Both the position numbers and the translations under genes were made by a program. From Porphyra umbilicalis (taxonomy: Eukaryota > Rhodophyta > Bangiophyceae > Bangiales > Bangiaceae), in assembly GCA_002049455.2 (NCBI GenBank), contig KV919096.1:18231-82230 (forward strand): DNA of 64,000 nt, written 5' to 3'. How positions within the stretch are numbered: position 1 is the stretch's first letter; the number at the start of each line of letters is the position of its first letter. This document shows positions 20,116 to 31,384 of this stretch, one piece after another. Below the pieces are notes generated by a model, which was given only the letters and a program-made list of their open reading frames with translations, ran no database searches and was not told where the DNA came from.

Positions 20116-20632
20116 AATTCCAGGCACGTGCGTGCCATACCCTGGCCTTCATGGCGGTGGCGCGCTCGGCGACGCATCGACACCGGACACGCCGGCCAGC
20201 TCCATAGCCGCGAGCGCGCACGGGGGCGCGTACAGCCACTTTGCAGTGGCGGGGGGCGCGTGAGGCAGGGAGAGGGGTGCCGCCGCCGCCATCGCAGCGG
20301 CGGCGGCCCGCCGGCGTCGCGCGACACCCACGGGAGGGGCCGTCACTCCGCCGCGCAGCACATCTGCGCACGGCGGACGGGGCGGTCGGCACGGCGCACA
20401 GGCGGGCGGGTGGGACCGACCGCGCGCGACGGGGCGCCTCTAACCACGCCGCTCGATGGCGTCAGAAACCGCCGACGAGCCGCCGCAACAGAAGCCGGCG
20501 CGGAGGCACGATCGCCCGCGGGTCATCGTGGGCGCGTCGAACCCCGGATGTCGCTGCGCGCGGTTTCTGGGTGCAACTCGGGGCGATGGAGGGGGGCAGG
20601 GGGACAGTGGCCGTCCGGGCCCCGTGACCTCG
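20116..20632. other. GC-rich spacer; nothing supported
   Basis: Open frames on both strands are Arg/Ala/Pro-rich without motifs. A short GCC/GGC hairpin cluster lies near 20,275-20,315. Confidence 0.45.
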
Positions 20633-20640
20633 GTTGCAGG

Positions 20641-21023
20641 TAGGGTTGCACACGACGCCCCTATTTCGGGGGCGTCAGGGGCGCGCGACGGATATGACGC
20701 CTTACTGACGCCCCATTAGGCAGCCAAAACGCTCTCACGACGTCCCAAGTAGCACCCTCAATATTCGCCATATCGTTTAAGTAGCACCCATATCGCAGTC
20801 TCATATCTCATTTTTGTGTCCAGACTGGGTGCCTGTCCCCAACCAAGGTGCACAGCCGCCACCTGCTGAATCACGTGGACCCCCCTGAAAACTTCCTCTT
20901 CGCGACGCCTTGTTGACGCCCTTTTGAGTTGGGGCGTTAGCCCCAACACGACGCCCAAATGACGCCCTGGTGACGCCCTTAACGACGCCCTTAACGATGC
21001 CCCGGGCGTTCTGAGCAACCCTA
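20641..21023. mobile_element. hAT-type MITE, complete, with 8-bp target duplication
   Basis: Termini are TAGGGTTGC...CGACGCCC (20641-20660) and GGGCGTT...GCAACCCTA (21004-21023). The 8 bases on each side are identical: GTTGCAGG at 20633-20640 and again at 21024-21031. An 8-bp duplication with TAGGGTTGC-like ends is characteristic of the hAT superfamily. The 383-bp interior carries repeated GACGCCC/GACGCCCTTAA motifs and no transposase, so it is non-autonomous. A truncated end of the same family lies at 7,915-7,982. Confidence 0.85.
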
Positions 21024-21031
21024 GTTGCAGG

Positions 21032-22854
21032 ACAGTCCTTCTCAGCTATGTAACTCTATTCGCTTTTAGCGTCATCGCGACCTTTTCCACACTGACACGC
21101 CCTCAGATCCCTGAGGACACGAATGCAGACTGCCACCTCTGAAACGGAGAGCAAGTCCCTTGATCTAAGTATATGTGTGCATCACTACACTTTGAGAGCA
21201 CCCTGTCCTAAAGGCCAGGGAATAGACCTGTTCACATTTTCTAATCCCTTAACGCATCTCGCGGTCGTCTCGCGGGATCGCCCTTCTTTTGAAGCTTGAA
21301 CGGCAGCGCCACTTCAAACAGGCCTGTTTGGAGACGCCCCGAGTCGTTTGGCCAACCCCTGGTTCCCTGTTCGGACCACGAAAGCCAATAAAAAGAGTGA
21401 CCCGTGGCTTGCAGACAGTTGCGTGACGATCTGGCAGTCATGGGGATTGTGTGCAGTACGTCTGTGAGAATACTGGCGTGTCACACAAGAGGCCCACCGC
21501 CACACTGCGGGTCGGTACTTCATCGCCAGGCTAGTTCTAAATTTGCCGGCTTGTAAATCTATAACGAGTAGACGCGAAAGAATATTTTGAGACAGCCATG
21601 CAAAGCTCCTGTGAGATGGCCTCAGCATGATTCGGAGGATCATGTGCACAACAGTTCCGTGGATCAGCGAAAATCCTACATTTCGGATTGCCTGATTCTT
21701 GAGTGACCTCTGTGATTCGGCAGTTCATCACTACAGTTCTGGACTCGTTCAACGGATCATCTTCGGGACTGACTCCGGGATCGTTCCAGAAGCAGTGTCA
21801 TCCTGACCCACAGATCATCTCGGGGACTGTCATTCGAAAAAAATGAGAGGACTTGTTCAACTGATATTCTGACTGCCTCTTCCGCAAACAAAATGTCCAC
21901 CTATTCCGTCAACAGTGTGAACAAAATCCTTTTGACGCTCTCTCCGTTCAGACCAATGCCCATCGTGGAATCTGACATATCACTGATGCGCTTGAGTCTC
22001 TGGTGCGAGTGCTTCTGATACGTATTGAACCGGGGGATTGCGAGTTCGGGACGTGTTGAGTTAGGACGATAGGGGACAAATTTGCCACTGAGCTGAGGAC
22101 GAATTTGCTGCGCGTCTGGGAGACCCAATCATTCATAAATCGGGTCTGAGTGCGTCCGAGACTTCACGGTATTCTCGATGTGCAAGCCGACGCATGTTTA
22201 CCCAGTTCCCATCCCCTCTGCGCCGGGAAACAGCGTGTCGGTCGCACGACTACCAAGTCACATTGAGGTTCCCTCTGCACACGATTCGTGGCCCAGGAGC
22301 GACGCCCCATGGTCAGGTCTTGCTCTCTGATCGGTTTCGGCAGACCCGCCTCACGACGTCACTCGAAGTAGTCCAGGCTATCATCTACCATCGAGTCCTT
22401 GAGACAGGAATCTAGATCAATCTTGCGCACTCGTTCACTCAATCTATGACGACGGTCCCCAGGATGATTGTACTCCGACGCCAGGACAGTCCTGAGCACG
22501 ATCCTCAGGATGATCTTACCCCCACTTCAGGACAGTTTTCAGCACGATACGCAGAACGATCAGAACCAGCGAATCGGAATGATCCTTTATGAGCATGGGG
22601 CAGCAACTTCGCCGGATAATTGCCGAATCTGCAGGTGCTGGTGTGAGGATGATTCCCACTGAATATCGGTGCAGATGGTCTTCGAGCACTTCTGAACTCC
22701 ACTGCGGGCTTTGTCTCCAAGATCTACAAAAAGTGGGCATAATTTGATCGCATGATCAATGTGCGACAGTTCTGCGAACCGTCGGTGGGCGAGTTCGAAT
22801 CTGGCAGTTCTCAGTTTTAAGGAATCGGGGACAAAACGCTGTGGTCCAGGCGAG
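21032..22854. other. Intergenic, lower GC; includes family-1 partial copy D (about 21,290-21,425)
   Basis: At about 21,290-21,425 the family-1 interior recurs: CGGCAGCGCCACTTC, the CAAACAGGCC/GGCCTGTTTGG palindrome, TGGTTCCCTGTTCGG and GACCCGTGGC. The rest has short repeated motifs (CCAGGACAGTCCTGAGC, ATCCTCAGGATGATC near 22,480-22,515) but no gene. Confidence 0.5.
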
Positions 22855-22978
22855 CCGAAGTTTGAGACGCGATCTTTTTAGTTTTGGCCCTGCGTTTGGA
22901 GAGCCACTGACAGCGCCACACGTTGCGCACACGTGGCCGTTGGGTTGGACGGTTGGCTCCATTGGTGGAGATGCCCTA
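22855..22978. mobile_element. MITE-like element, family 1, partial copy E (right end)
   Basis: It contains TTAGTTTTGGCCCTGCG and GCGCACACGTGGCCGTTGGG, then the terminus GGACGGTTGGCTCCATTGG followed by TGGAGATGCCCT. This is the best-preserved copy of the family end. Confidence 0.65.
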
Positions 22979-23408
22979 ACAGCTGTCCGACTGATCGCAC
23001 ACTCATTAGAATGCAGTCCATCCTTACCAGCGTCAACCTCTTTTGGTGGTCCTTGTTCAGACCAGCGGTGCTACTAGGAACTTCTCCCGTTCCCAGTGGT
23101 GTTCTGAAGCCGCAGACGGCGAGACCGAGCACTTCAGAAGAATTTTCGGTCGCCTTTCAGCGTGCTACGGGCTCAGATGGAAGGCAACTGATGGCAAACG
23201 CGTGGGACACAACTGCGTCAGGGGCAATCGCAAGCGTTTGGCCTCACTCACCTGGGCATCGTTACTCACCGTCCAGGGCTGGCGCCTTTACAGCCTCTGT
23301 TGTCTTCGACCGCATTCCTCCCTCGCCCCACAAGGCTTCGTCTAGATCCCATCCTCCGGTGTACCGTTGCGCCGCCCCCCCACCCCCTGTCCCCCGCCGC
23401 ATGGGACA

Positions 23409-24427
23409 ATGATTTCCCAGGAGAAGAGGGAGCACCGCGTGAGGATGGTGCGCAAGGACGGTTGCAGCGTCGCGGTCGCCGCCCGTGACCTCCGCATTTC
23501 GGTTTGGTCAACAACATGCTTCCTTCGCAACTTTCTGGACCTCGGCGGTGGCTTCTACAACGATCCCGCTCAGTGGAACCGGCACTTCGACAACAGCGCG
23601 GACGACCCGCAGCTCCGTGATGCGGTGCTGTCGACCGTTCGCAGGGAGCCGGAGCTGTTTCTGGATGAGATGGCAGCCGCCGTCGAAGACATTGCTGCGC
23701 AGGTTGATGGGGCGGTCGAGGTGTCTCAAGCGACTGTTGCTCGAGTGCTGGGGCGTGACGGGTACACGCGCAAGTTTGTCTAGCGGGCCTTTATTACGCG
23801 TAACGAGGCGAGCCGAGTCGCCTGTGTGGCGGCTCAGTGGCACATCCCGCTACGCTGCCGTGTACATATGGATGAGGCGCACCGTGTGGGGCAGGTGGCC
23901 GAGCCCAGATGGGCCTGGTCGCTGCTTGGGGCTCGTTATGAGTGCTACGCTACGTCATCGCCTAGGGTGCGCACAAGGCCTTCCGTGGCAATGTCGCATG
24001 ATGAGTTGTTGGACTGGATAATAACGCGCCCCCCACCGGGTCAGAACTCTGTGGAATTCCTTCTTTTCATGACGAACTTTGTGTTACCTCGCATAAGCGC
24101 TGTGTAAGAGGGGGTTGCGTGGGCCCATCAGCCTGAGCGGAGCGTTCTAGTCTTGGACAGCACCCGTGTGCACGATAAGGCTTCCTTGGCAGCATTGAGA
24201 GACACCGGAGTGCTCGTTTTTCTTTCGCTGCCCTACTCGCCGGACTTCACTTCGATTGAGGACGTCTTTCCTGTTGGCAGAAGCTGGCTGCGGCGCTACT
24301 CCCGCCCAGAGCAGTTCAACGCGTTGCCCATGCTGTAATCAACTCAATGCTGGCTCACATCACCGGTGACATGTGTTGCGAAGTCTTCAAAGCGGCCGTA
24401 CGCCGCTGTAACATGTACGTCCCGTAA
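23409..24427 (+). pseudogene. IS630/Tc1-mariner-type DDE transposase, inactivated
   Basis: One frame from the ATG at 23409 (MISQEKREHRVRMVRKDGCS) holds an N-terminal helix-turn-helix-like region and is interrupted by TAG at 23781-23783 and TAA at 24105-24107. It carries the catalytic landmarks HMDEAHRVG (first Asp, near 23,870), LVLDSTRVHDKASL (second Asp, near 24,155) and LPYSPDFTSIEDVF (Glu, near 24,260), with 33 residues between the second Asp and the Glu. After about 24,332 the C-terminus (VINSMLAHITGDMCCEVFKA, ending VRRCNMYVP) continues in the next frame to a stop at 24,425-24,427. So there are two nonsense changes and one frameshift. No terminal inverted repeats were found. Confidence 0.75.
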
Positions 24428-24994
24428 GACGAATAAACACGAGAGCGACGTACAAAACCGGCGCTACGCGCTCCCGCCACAAAGAAACGCGGACGACGAT
24501 ATGGCCGCGGACTGGGAGCCACGCCGTATGCCGTCCAGGCCGCCGCCGCCAAGGGGGGAGGTAAATCCCCCGCGGTCGCTGCCCGCCGCACCCCCAGCAC
24601 CCAAGCCCCCTGCCCGCACCAGAACGCCGCCCTTGCCGCCGTCGCCGACGTCGACGCCGCACCGCCGCCGCCGCCGTCGCTACCCTTCGCTCAGCGAAGA
24701 AAGGTTCGATGCTGTTTTTTCTGAGTGCAAAATTGGTGGGGGAGGGGGGGAAGGCTGGGGGAAGGGCGAGAGGGGGCGGCAGAGGTGCACGTCCGTAATG
24801 TGTGTACGTAACCAGTGCCGAAGAAGGGCGAAGGGTGTAGTCAGGGATGCGAGAGACGTAGCAGAGAAAGCTTTACATGTCAAGGCAAAGAGGGTGCATT
24901 TCGGACACGCAGGCCGAGCTGAGCTCTGGCGCTCGCTGGACTCTTCAAAGAAGCGCTCGAGGTCGTCAGCACCGTCGCGCAGTTCGACAATGAA
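24428..24994. other. Intergenic; Pro/Arg-rich compositional frames only
   Basis: GCC-rich sequence near 24,535-24,680 gives proline- and arginine-rich frames on both strands. No gene supported. Confidence 0.45.
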
Positions 24995-25915
24995 CTACCA
25001 CGGAGAGGCGAGCACAACCGGCACCGTCAAGCCCACCGACCTCGCGCACTCCATCAGCTCGTCGCACCCCTGCTTGTACGTGAGCTCCCCACAGGCAAAA
25101 GACGCCCCGGTGTACACCCGCCCCTTCCCAATGAACTTGTAAAATTCCCGCTTCACCAATTCGAGGGCCTTACCATCAGGCAGAGACTCAAACCGTTGCG
25201 CCGCGTTCTTTAGCTCCTTGCTCTTGACCCCAAAGTACGGGTTGCTGCTGCCGAGCACCTCTTCCGACGCTCGCGACCCACAAGCTCTCAGCCCGGCCTC
25301 GCGGTTGCAACGCCGTCGAGCCGCGCGCGTGTCCGACGAGTATTTCGGCGCAATCTTCAGCGCCTCGCGGATCGATGCGATCACGTCCGCTTTCGATCCG
25401 ATAATGTTGACCACTCTCAGCGCCCCTGGAATTGGTTGGGCTGTCCCGCGAAATCGCTGGGTGCCCACATCCGAAACAAGGGCCCCCAGTATGCGGCCCG
25501 CCACTCTACAATCCCCTGCGTCCTGGGACACCGCAGCTACGGCTGCCACCGTTCGGACAGCAGGAGCTGCGGCCGCCCCGCCCAAACGGGTCAAATCGAT
25601 GATCTCCGATTGCGCCACGTGCGCGCGAAGCCGCTCACCGTCCGATGTCCGCGTCCCCGCCAGTACGCGCTTCTGGCAACTAGTAGCCTCATTTTGGGAT
25701 CGCACTGTCGGTCGAAGGTGTAGAAGGGCAGGTTGCAGACGACCTTGCCTTCGCATCACGTCGTGTTTGGCACACGACCATGGAGGCCCTGCCCTGCTTG
25801 CAATCAGCGTCGCCAGGTTGTCGGGCTGGTGTCCAATGACCTTGCAAACGGCAAAAGGCACAGAGCATGGCCCGCACAAGGGATCAGTGCATCGGCAACG
25901 CATGTTCCCCTCCAC
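24995..25915 (-). CDS. Unknown protein, 306-codon open frame
   Basis: The frame starts MEGNMRCRCTDPLCGPCSVP, a Cys cluster (C-x-C-x5-C-x2-C) of zinc-binding appearance. The C-terminal 130 residues have ordinary protein composition: KADVIASIREALKIAPKYSS, EEVLGSSNPYFGVKSKELKN, DGKALELVKREFYKFIGKGR and GELTYKQGCDELMECARSVG. The middle is less convincing. NPYFGVKSKEL faintly recalls helical-repeat DNA alkylation-repair proteins, but that is too weak to name it. It lies between a dead transposase and repeat-rich sequence, so it may itself belong to an element. Confidence 0.3.
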   Translation of the reverse strand: MEGNMRCRCTDPLCGPCSVPFAVCKVIGHQPDNLATLIASRAGPPWSCAKHDVMRRQGRLQPALLHLRPTVRSQNEATSCQKRVLAGTRTSDGERLRAHVAQSEIIDLTRLGGAAAAPAVRTVAAVAAVSQDAGDCRVAGRILGALVSDVGTQRFRGTAQPIPGALRVVNIIGSKADVIASIREALKIAPKYSSDTRAARRRCNREAGLRACGSRASEEVLGSSNPYFGVKSKELKNAAQRFESLPDGKALELVKREFYKFIGKGRVYTGASFACGELTYKQGCDELMECARSVGLTVPVVLASPW

Positions 25916-28154
25916 GTTGAGCGGGCAGTGCGTGACCCTGTGACCTGGTACGCGACAAGCACCGCACTTTCGGGCACCTGTTTCGTGCCATTAACCGGCA
26001 AGAGCGAATAGACAGGCAAACAAGTCACACAGAAGGATGTCTCACAACCTCCGAAAAGAGGTATGCACCAGCTCCGCACCGTCAGTGCTCGCTGTTGCAT
26101 GCTACATGACCGTCAGGAACAAAAGGCGGATGGCGCCAAGCGCAATGCACACTGGGACATACGTCCACTTTGAATGGCAACTTGAGAGAACCATTGTGAC
26201 TCGGTCCACCTCCAGCAGAGAGGGTAGCAGCGGAACTCCTACACATAATCACTTCTGGAAGGTCGCAGAAAGGTCGCAGAAAAGGTAGTGGGCGTGCTGG
26301 AGCCACGAAAATCGATGGTGTCGCGACGCCGATCATTTGACAGCGTGGGCTGCGAAACAACGCAGGTCCCGTGGCGGACCCGTGTCGACGCCGTCGTCGT
26401 AGATGAAAGCCACGCCCTGTCCCCCATCGTGAACTACGGCCAAATTCGGCGCACAGGACAAACGAAGCCATCAAATGTATTTGCGCGAAAACTACAAAAC
26501 TTATATTACTAACCGCCAAACAATGGCGGTTGCAGAGAGAAGGGAGGCAGAGCCGACGACAAAGCGTAGAAAAGAAGTCGGGTTGGCTGTTCGACAAGCC
26601 GCAATCAAACTATTGGCTGAGAGCTGCCGCCAGTACTCTTACAAGCCAATCACCGTTTCTCGCCGAGTCACGCAAAGCCATTGTAACGTACAATGAGATT
26701 TCCTGAGATTTTTGGGCCGCGTGCTTTGGCCTGAAGACGGCATGGAGAGGGTTCTGGGCCAGACCTATGATTTCTCATGGGATCAACAAACTTCTTCAGA
26801 CTTCTTGAGATCCTGATCGTCTCGATTACGTACCACACTACTAGGGTGCGCAAAGGGTGTACTGGGGCGTACTGCGGCCTAGAACTTGTACCAAGAAAGT
26901 GAAATCAATGCTGGGGTGGCGCGGGCTCCACTGGCCTCTCACCAGCCCGTGGAAACGCAGGCTACAAGTGGCGCCCTCAGTCCTGGAGTTGTCCCCGCCG
27001 ACGGCGGTGGGATTCGGTCGGGTTCCCCATCATGTTGCCTCGCCGGATCGCTAATGTAGCCTCACCGGGTCAAGAGGGAATTTTCGTGATTGAGACGATT
27101 CAATGCCTCGATGCAAGGCCTGGACGAGACTGGTCACGGATCAACTCCGGCGGTTCATCGCTGGATTTCTGGAACGCTGCGCTGCGCTCTACGTGGAACT
27201 CACTGAACCCCCGATGATACCCCAGGTCAGATCTCACCGTAACGAATGCATCTGCTTACAGGCCTGCGGCCACGCCAACGCCTCCGCTTCGTCGATGCCA
27301 ACGTCGACGGACTCTCCATCGACGCCTGATACGCACCCCCCCCCACACCTGCCTCAGTTGCTCACGGGCGCCCATGCCCCCACTCCGTCAATGCCCTACA
27401 CACACCCACCGCCAGCAATCATTCGGCCGGTCACATCTCGTAGTAACTGACGTCACCGGCTTGCAGACTGCGCCCACGGCCACCCATCCAACTAGTTGAC
27501 AGAAAAGTAACCCTCTCAAGAACGCCCCTAAATCGGGTGTAGAAGTTACTTGTCAGCCGAGGTGTCATACTTCAGTGTGCTGTTCTGTCAGCCATCCGCC
27601 ATGTCGAGAGCTGCAAGCCTCGTGTGTGGACCCAGCACTCCTCACCATCAGTTGTGTGGAGGGCGACACGCCTTATGCGCGGATCTCGACCCTCCTTTGT
27701 TGACACTGTGAGCCTGACTGGGCGGTCAATGGTCATCTGTTCTCACAGACATAGGCTGGGATCGGATCCTTAGTGGCCGCGTTCTGACTACCCGTTTCTT
27801 CGGGCGATCATCGATTGGTGCAGCGTATGTCGCTCTTCGGAGGGTCAGCCGACGTGGAAGCTCCCCGGGGAACGGTGTCCAGTGGGCTATTGGCCCTCAA
27901 TGGTACCACCTGGCCGTGCCCCCCACCCTCCGGCAGCCCTCGCGAACCCCCGCCCCCCCGCACCCCATGCGCCTTACAGGCGTTCGGACGCGGTACAGCT
28001 ACCGCTGACGGCAACCGCCGTCGTCGCGCATGAAGGAGGGGCCGGGAGTCTCGCCGGCGTCAAGGCTTCCTCTACCGCGTACGGATCCTTTCACGCCCGA
28101 GCAGCGCGTCGTTGGCACCCCCCTCTCCCGTCTTGTATTTTTAGTTCTCAAGTA
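25916..28154. other. Intergenic; no gene recognised
   Basis: Several short frames on both strands (for example minus 26,082-26,597) have no motif. An imperfect direct repeat, TGGAAGGTCGCAGAAAGGTCGC, spans about 26,255-26,276. No tRNA or terminal inverted repeat was found. Confidence 0.45.
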
Positions 28155-29496
28155 CAGTCAGTGAGCAGTTTTATCCGTACGGATAATATTGAGATTCGTG
28201 CGGATCTGTTTGCAAATATGCAATCATCGTTTCCACGCTCTATGCTGGTCAATACTTGGTGCTCGCACCCCCTACCTCAATCACCTTCTTCACCCGTCGA
28301 GGCATGGACTCCGCCAAAGCCTTGAAGAAAGAGGTGGGGACGGCTTTCCACTCCTGACACAGAGCAGCAAACATCTCGTCCTTGGTCTTGGGCATCCCCG
28401 GTCGCAGCCGCAGCCGGCGCTCCAGCTCGCCCCACGCGTTCTCTATGGGGTTGAGGTCCGGGCTCTGCGCCATCCAGGGAAGGACGCGAATACCGTGCTT
28501 CTCCTTGATGGCCCTGCACAACTTGGCCGCGTGGATGGGCGCCAGGTCCTCCTGGAACCAGGCCGCGTCCGTCGAGCCGTAGTCCTCAACAAACCTGGGC
28601 ACAACGTGCTCCTCCAACAGCGCGCCGTACGAGACCGCCGTCATCTTGCCCTCGCAGCGCACCAGAGGTGACCGTCCCAGCGCCGAGAAAGCCCCCCACA
28701 CCATCACGCTCTGGCGGCCGCTCTTAAAGGTCGGGCGCAGCCGAGATGGGGAGTACCGCTCGCCAGGTCGACGCCAAACGCGATGAACGCTCGCGTCCCG
28801 GACGACATACGAGCTCTCGTCGCGAACGAAGACCGATGCCCACTCCATCGTCCAGTCCTTGCGCTCTGAGCACCACACCAGCCGCTTGTCCTTGTTCCGG
28901 TCCGACAGGTAGGGTTTTTTGGAAGCCACGCGGGACTCAATACCCATGGCCTTGACGGCCCGCCGTACCGTCCAGGTGGAGACGGGACCCTTCTGGGAGC
29001 CTCCAGCCGCCTGGTTGCGCGTCTGGTTGACCTTCTCCGTCAACGCCTGGATTGTGGAGAAGCCGTTCTCGTCCACGGCGCGGCGCACGGAGCGCAGCTC
29101 TCGCTCCGTCAGGGACTTGGGGCGGCCCCGTTTGTCTACCTTGGCACCGTTGTCCGTCGCCCGCGCCACCTCCGCCGCGTAGGCGACGGTGCTTTTCGGC
29201 CGCCCCAGAATCGTACCAATTGCAGCAAGTGACTTTCCCTGCCGGAGGAGAATAGAAATTGTTTCTTGTTCGCCAACGGACAGGGGACGACGAGTGCGTC
29301 CCCCCATGGTGGTTGGTGGCCGCGCTCTGGTCCGGGGGGCGTCAGCTGTCGGCGCACGAAGACGCACGCTGCCGATGCATGTAGAGGCAAAGTCGAGAAC
29401 TGTGGCGCGTGCTGGTGCATGGAGGCCGATTGCGGGACTTGATCCGGGATAGAAAAAAAGTTGCGAAATCGTACGGATAAACTTGCTCACTGACTG
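28155..29496 (-). mobile_element. Complete Tc1-type DNA transposon with TA target duplication
   Basis: The element is 1,342 bp. Both ends start CAGTCAGTGAGCA and are inverted repeats of 27 bp with two mismatches, ending in TTTATCCGTACG; the left end is 28155-28181 and the right 29470-29496. TA flanks both sides (28153-28154 and 29497-29498), as expected for Tc1/mariner. The single gene inside is uninterrupted, so the copy may be recent or still mobilisable. Strand is given as that of the transposase. Confidence 0.9.
28249..29307 (-). CDS. Tc1-family DD34E transposase
   Basis: The protein is 352 aa, a usual length for the family, from the ATG at 29307; upstream codons in the same frame run past the inverted repeat and are not used. 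An N-terminal helix-turn-helix covers about 8-50 (LSVGEQETISILLRQGKSLA, then GRPKSTVAYA), a GRPK AT-hook-like motif sits at 61-64, and a second HTH lies at about 66-121. The catalytic triad is Asp163 (VRDESSYV), Asp254 (FQEDLAPIHA) and Glu289 (SPDLNPIENAW), with exactly 34 residues between the last two. It would bind the inverted repeats at 28,155 and 29,496 and cut and paste the element into TA sites. No disabling change is seen. Confidence 0.93.
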   Translation of the reverse strand: MGGRTRRPLSVGEQETISILLRQGKSLAAIGTILGRPKSTVAYAAEVARATDNGAKVDKRGRPKSLTERELRSVRRAVDENGFSTIQALTEKVNQTRNQAAGGSQKGPVSTWTVRRAVKAMGIESRVASKKPYLSDRNKDKRLVWCSERKDWTMEWASVFVRDESSYVVRDASVHRVWRRPGERYSPSRLRPTFKSGRQSVMVWGAFSALGRSPLVRCEGKMTAVSYGALLEEHVVPRFVEDYGSTDAAWFQEDLAPIHAAKLCRAIKEKHGIRVLPWMAQSPDLNPIENAWGELERRLRLRPGMPKTKDEMFAALCQEWKAVPTSFFKALAESMPRRVKKVIEVGGASTKY

Positions 29497-31384
29497 TACG
29501 TTCAGTGTCGTGAGGACTAGTAGGACAAGAAGAGTGGTGCGATGTGTGCACTGCGTATCGTTTGATTCGCCGTTCTCCCTCCGTAAATGTGCACCCGTCC
29601 AGTGATGTACTTCTTCTCTCTCTGCCCATGTGGCCTTTGCCGCCACCTCTTCCCCTGCTGCCGCTCTTCTCCTACTGCCTGTTTCCTGCCCACTGCTCTT
29701 TTCCCTCCGCAGCCTCCTTTCCCAATGCTTCCCCTTTTAGCCCTACTGCCCATTATTCTCCTACTGTACCATGTATTTCTACAGTCTCATTTGATCCTAC
29801 GGCCCCTGCTACCCTTATAGTCGTTGCGGACGGCGCGGATGCGGACGGCGAGTTGGTGGGGCGCTGCATGTTCTGATCTCCCTGTCCTTGCTTCGTTCTG
29901 GTTGTTTATGTGCGGTTCGGGTCGGGTGGCGAGGGGCGGGGGAAGAGCGCTAGGAGGTAGGAAGAGGGTGTACTACCCCCAGCCAGAGGGCGCTACAGAA
30001 CCATAAAAGACGCTTCTGTTTTCTGCAACGTATTCAGCTGGTGCGGCCCTGTACGACAGCTCTCCAGCTGGCATCACGTATCAGACCGCTGATTGAATAT
30101 GAATCCAGCCCAGGCACGCTCGCAATCGTGGCGCCAAGGGGGGCCACGTGACTTGTCTCAGCAGGTGCGGTGATGCCCCCAATTGGAGCTGTGAGGGGGG
30201 GGGGAGGCGGCTCCCGGACATGTCGTTGAACAGTGTCAGAACCGTGCTGGCCGCGTACTGTTGCTCCGAAATGCGAATATGCCATCTGTACTGATAGTGT
30301 AGACACTGAGGAAAAGCGGGGTCGAATACGGCCCAGTACAGCCATTTCAGACGTACTGGCACCAATCTGAAAACCACCGGGGTACGTCCTCAAGTAGCGT
30401 GGTACCGAATCGCGACGATGTGCGTTTCCAGTGCGCAGAGCTGCATGGGGAGACTGTGCAAGGAACTCACATGATTCCTGGGCTTTTCATTGGTCCACGT
30501 ACACTGTTGAAGTATTACAACCACTCTGTAACCGCCATTTTTTGGAGGTCAGCAGTAAGTGTTAACAAAAGTACGCCTTGCGTTCGCATTCCGTTTGGAT
30601 CGTCTAAAATGGAGATGGCTGCAATAGTAGCGGCGGAGACGGCGCCTTGGCCGTTGGGGACCGCATCTTGGTGGTGGACCGGTTGGTAGTAGTTGGAGGG
30701 GTGTACGGGCGGGCGGGCGCCACCGATTCCACAGGCGGTGGACATTGCCCGACAGTGAGAGGCGGTTTGCAATACAAGGCGGACCCCGCAGTCGCTTTTT
30801 ACGCGTCCACCGCCGCCGCCACCTCCGCTTTTTCCGCGTTCACCTTGTGCGCGTCTCCCACCGCCCAGTCCGTGGCCTCCGCGCCAGCCGCTCGCTTCTT
30901 GGTGTCCGCGAGGCGACTTCTTTTGGCCGTCGGCGGTGCACTTGTATAGGAGAGTACATTGGAAATGACGGCGGTCGTCCTGTTAGCGGCCGTTTTCCAC
31001 ACAAAACTGTGGTGAGCCGAAATGTGGGCAGATATGACGGTGCCCGAGCCGTGCACTCCACCCAGGGGGCTTTGCAGAAACTGAAGGGCCGTTGAAGACC
31101 CTTTTGAGAGGGCTGAAGGCGTCCGCTGCAACTTCCACGACCATGGATTCCCACAACCGCTTCCGGAATGAGCATCCGCCACTGCTGCGGCTGCCGCAAG
31201 CAGTAGTGGCAGTGCGTCACTAAGAAAAGCTCACCAGCAGAGCAGACTCACTTTGGAACGGTCACTGAGGACCCAGCCCCAGCCTGCGCTCAGGAGTACG
31301 GATAACTTCTGACAGAGGAGAGGGCCTCGCTGTACACAAACATGAGGGCGCTGACCACGCGCGAGGCTTGCTGAGGACCAATTT
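29497..31384. other. Intergenic; weak coding candidates only
   Basis: A pyrimidine-rich stretch with a CTACTGCCC-type short repeat lies at about 29,630-29,820. A minus-strand frame at 30,799-31,182 ends with an ordinary-looking LADTKKRAAGAEATDWAVGD and NAEKAEVAAAVDA, possibly an exon, but no family is recognised. Confidence 0.4.

Noticed and set aside
28402-29182. Plus-strand frames across the Tc1 element
   Set aside because: They are shadows of the minus-strand transposase, which has all catalytic motifs.
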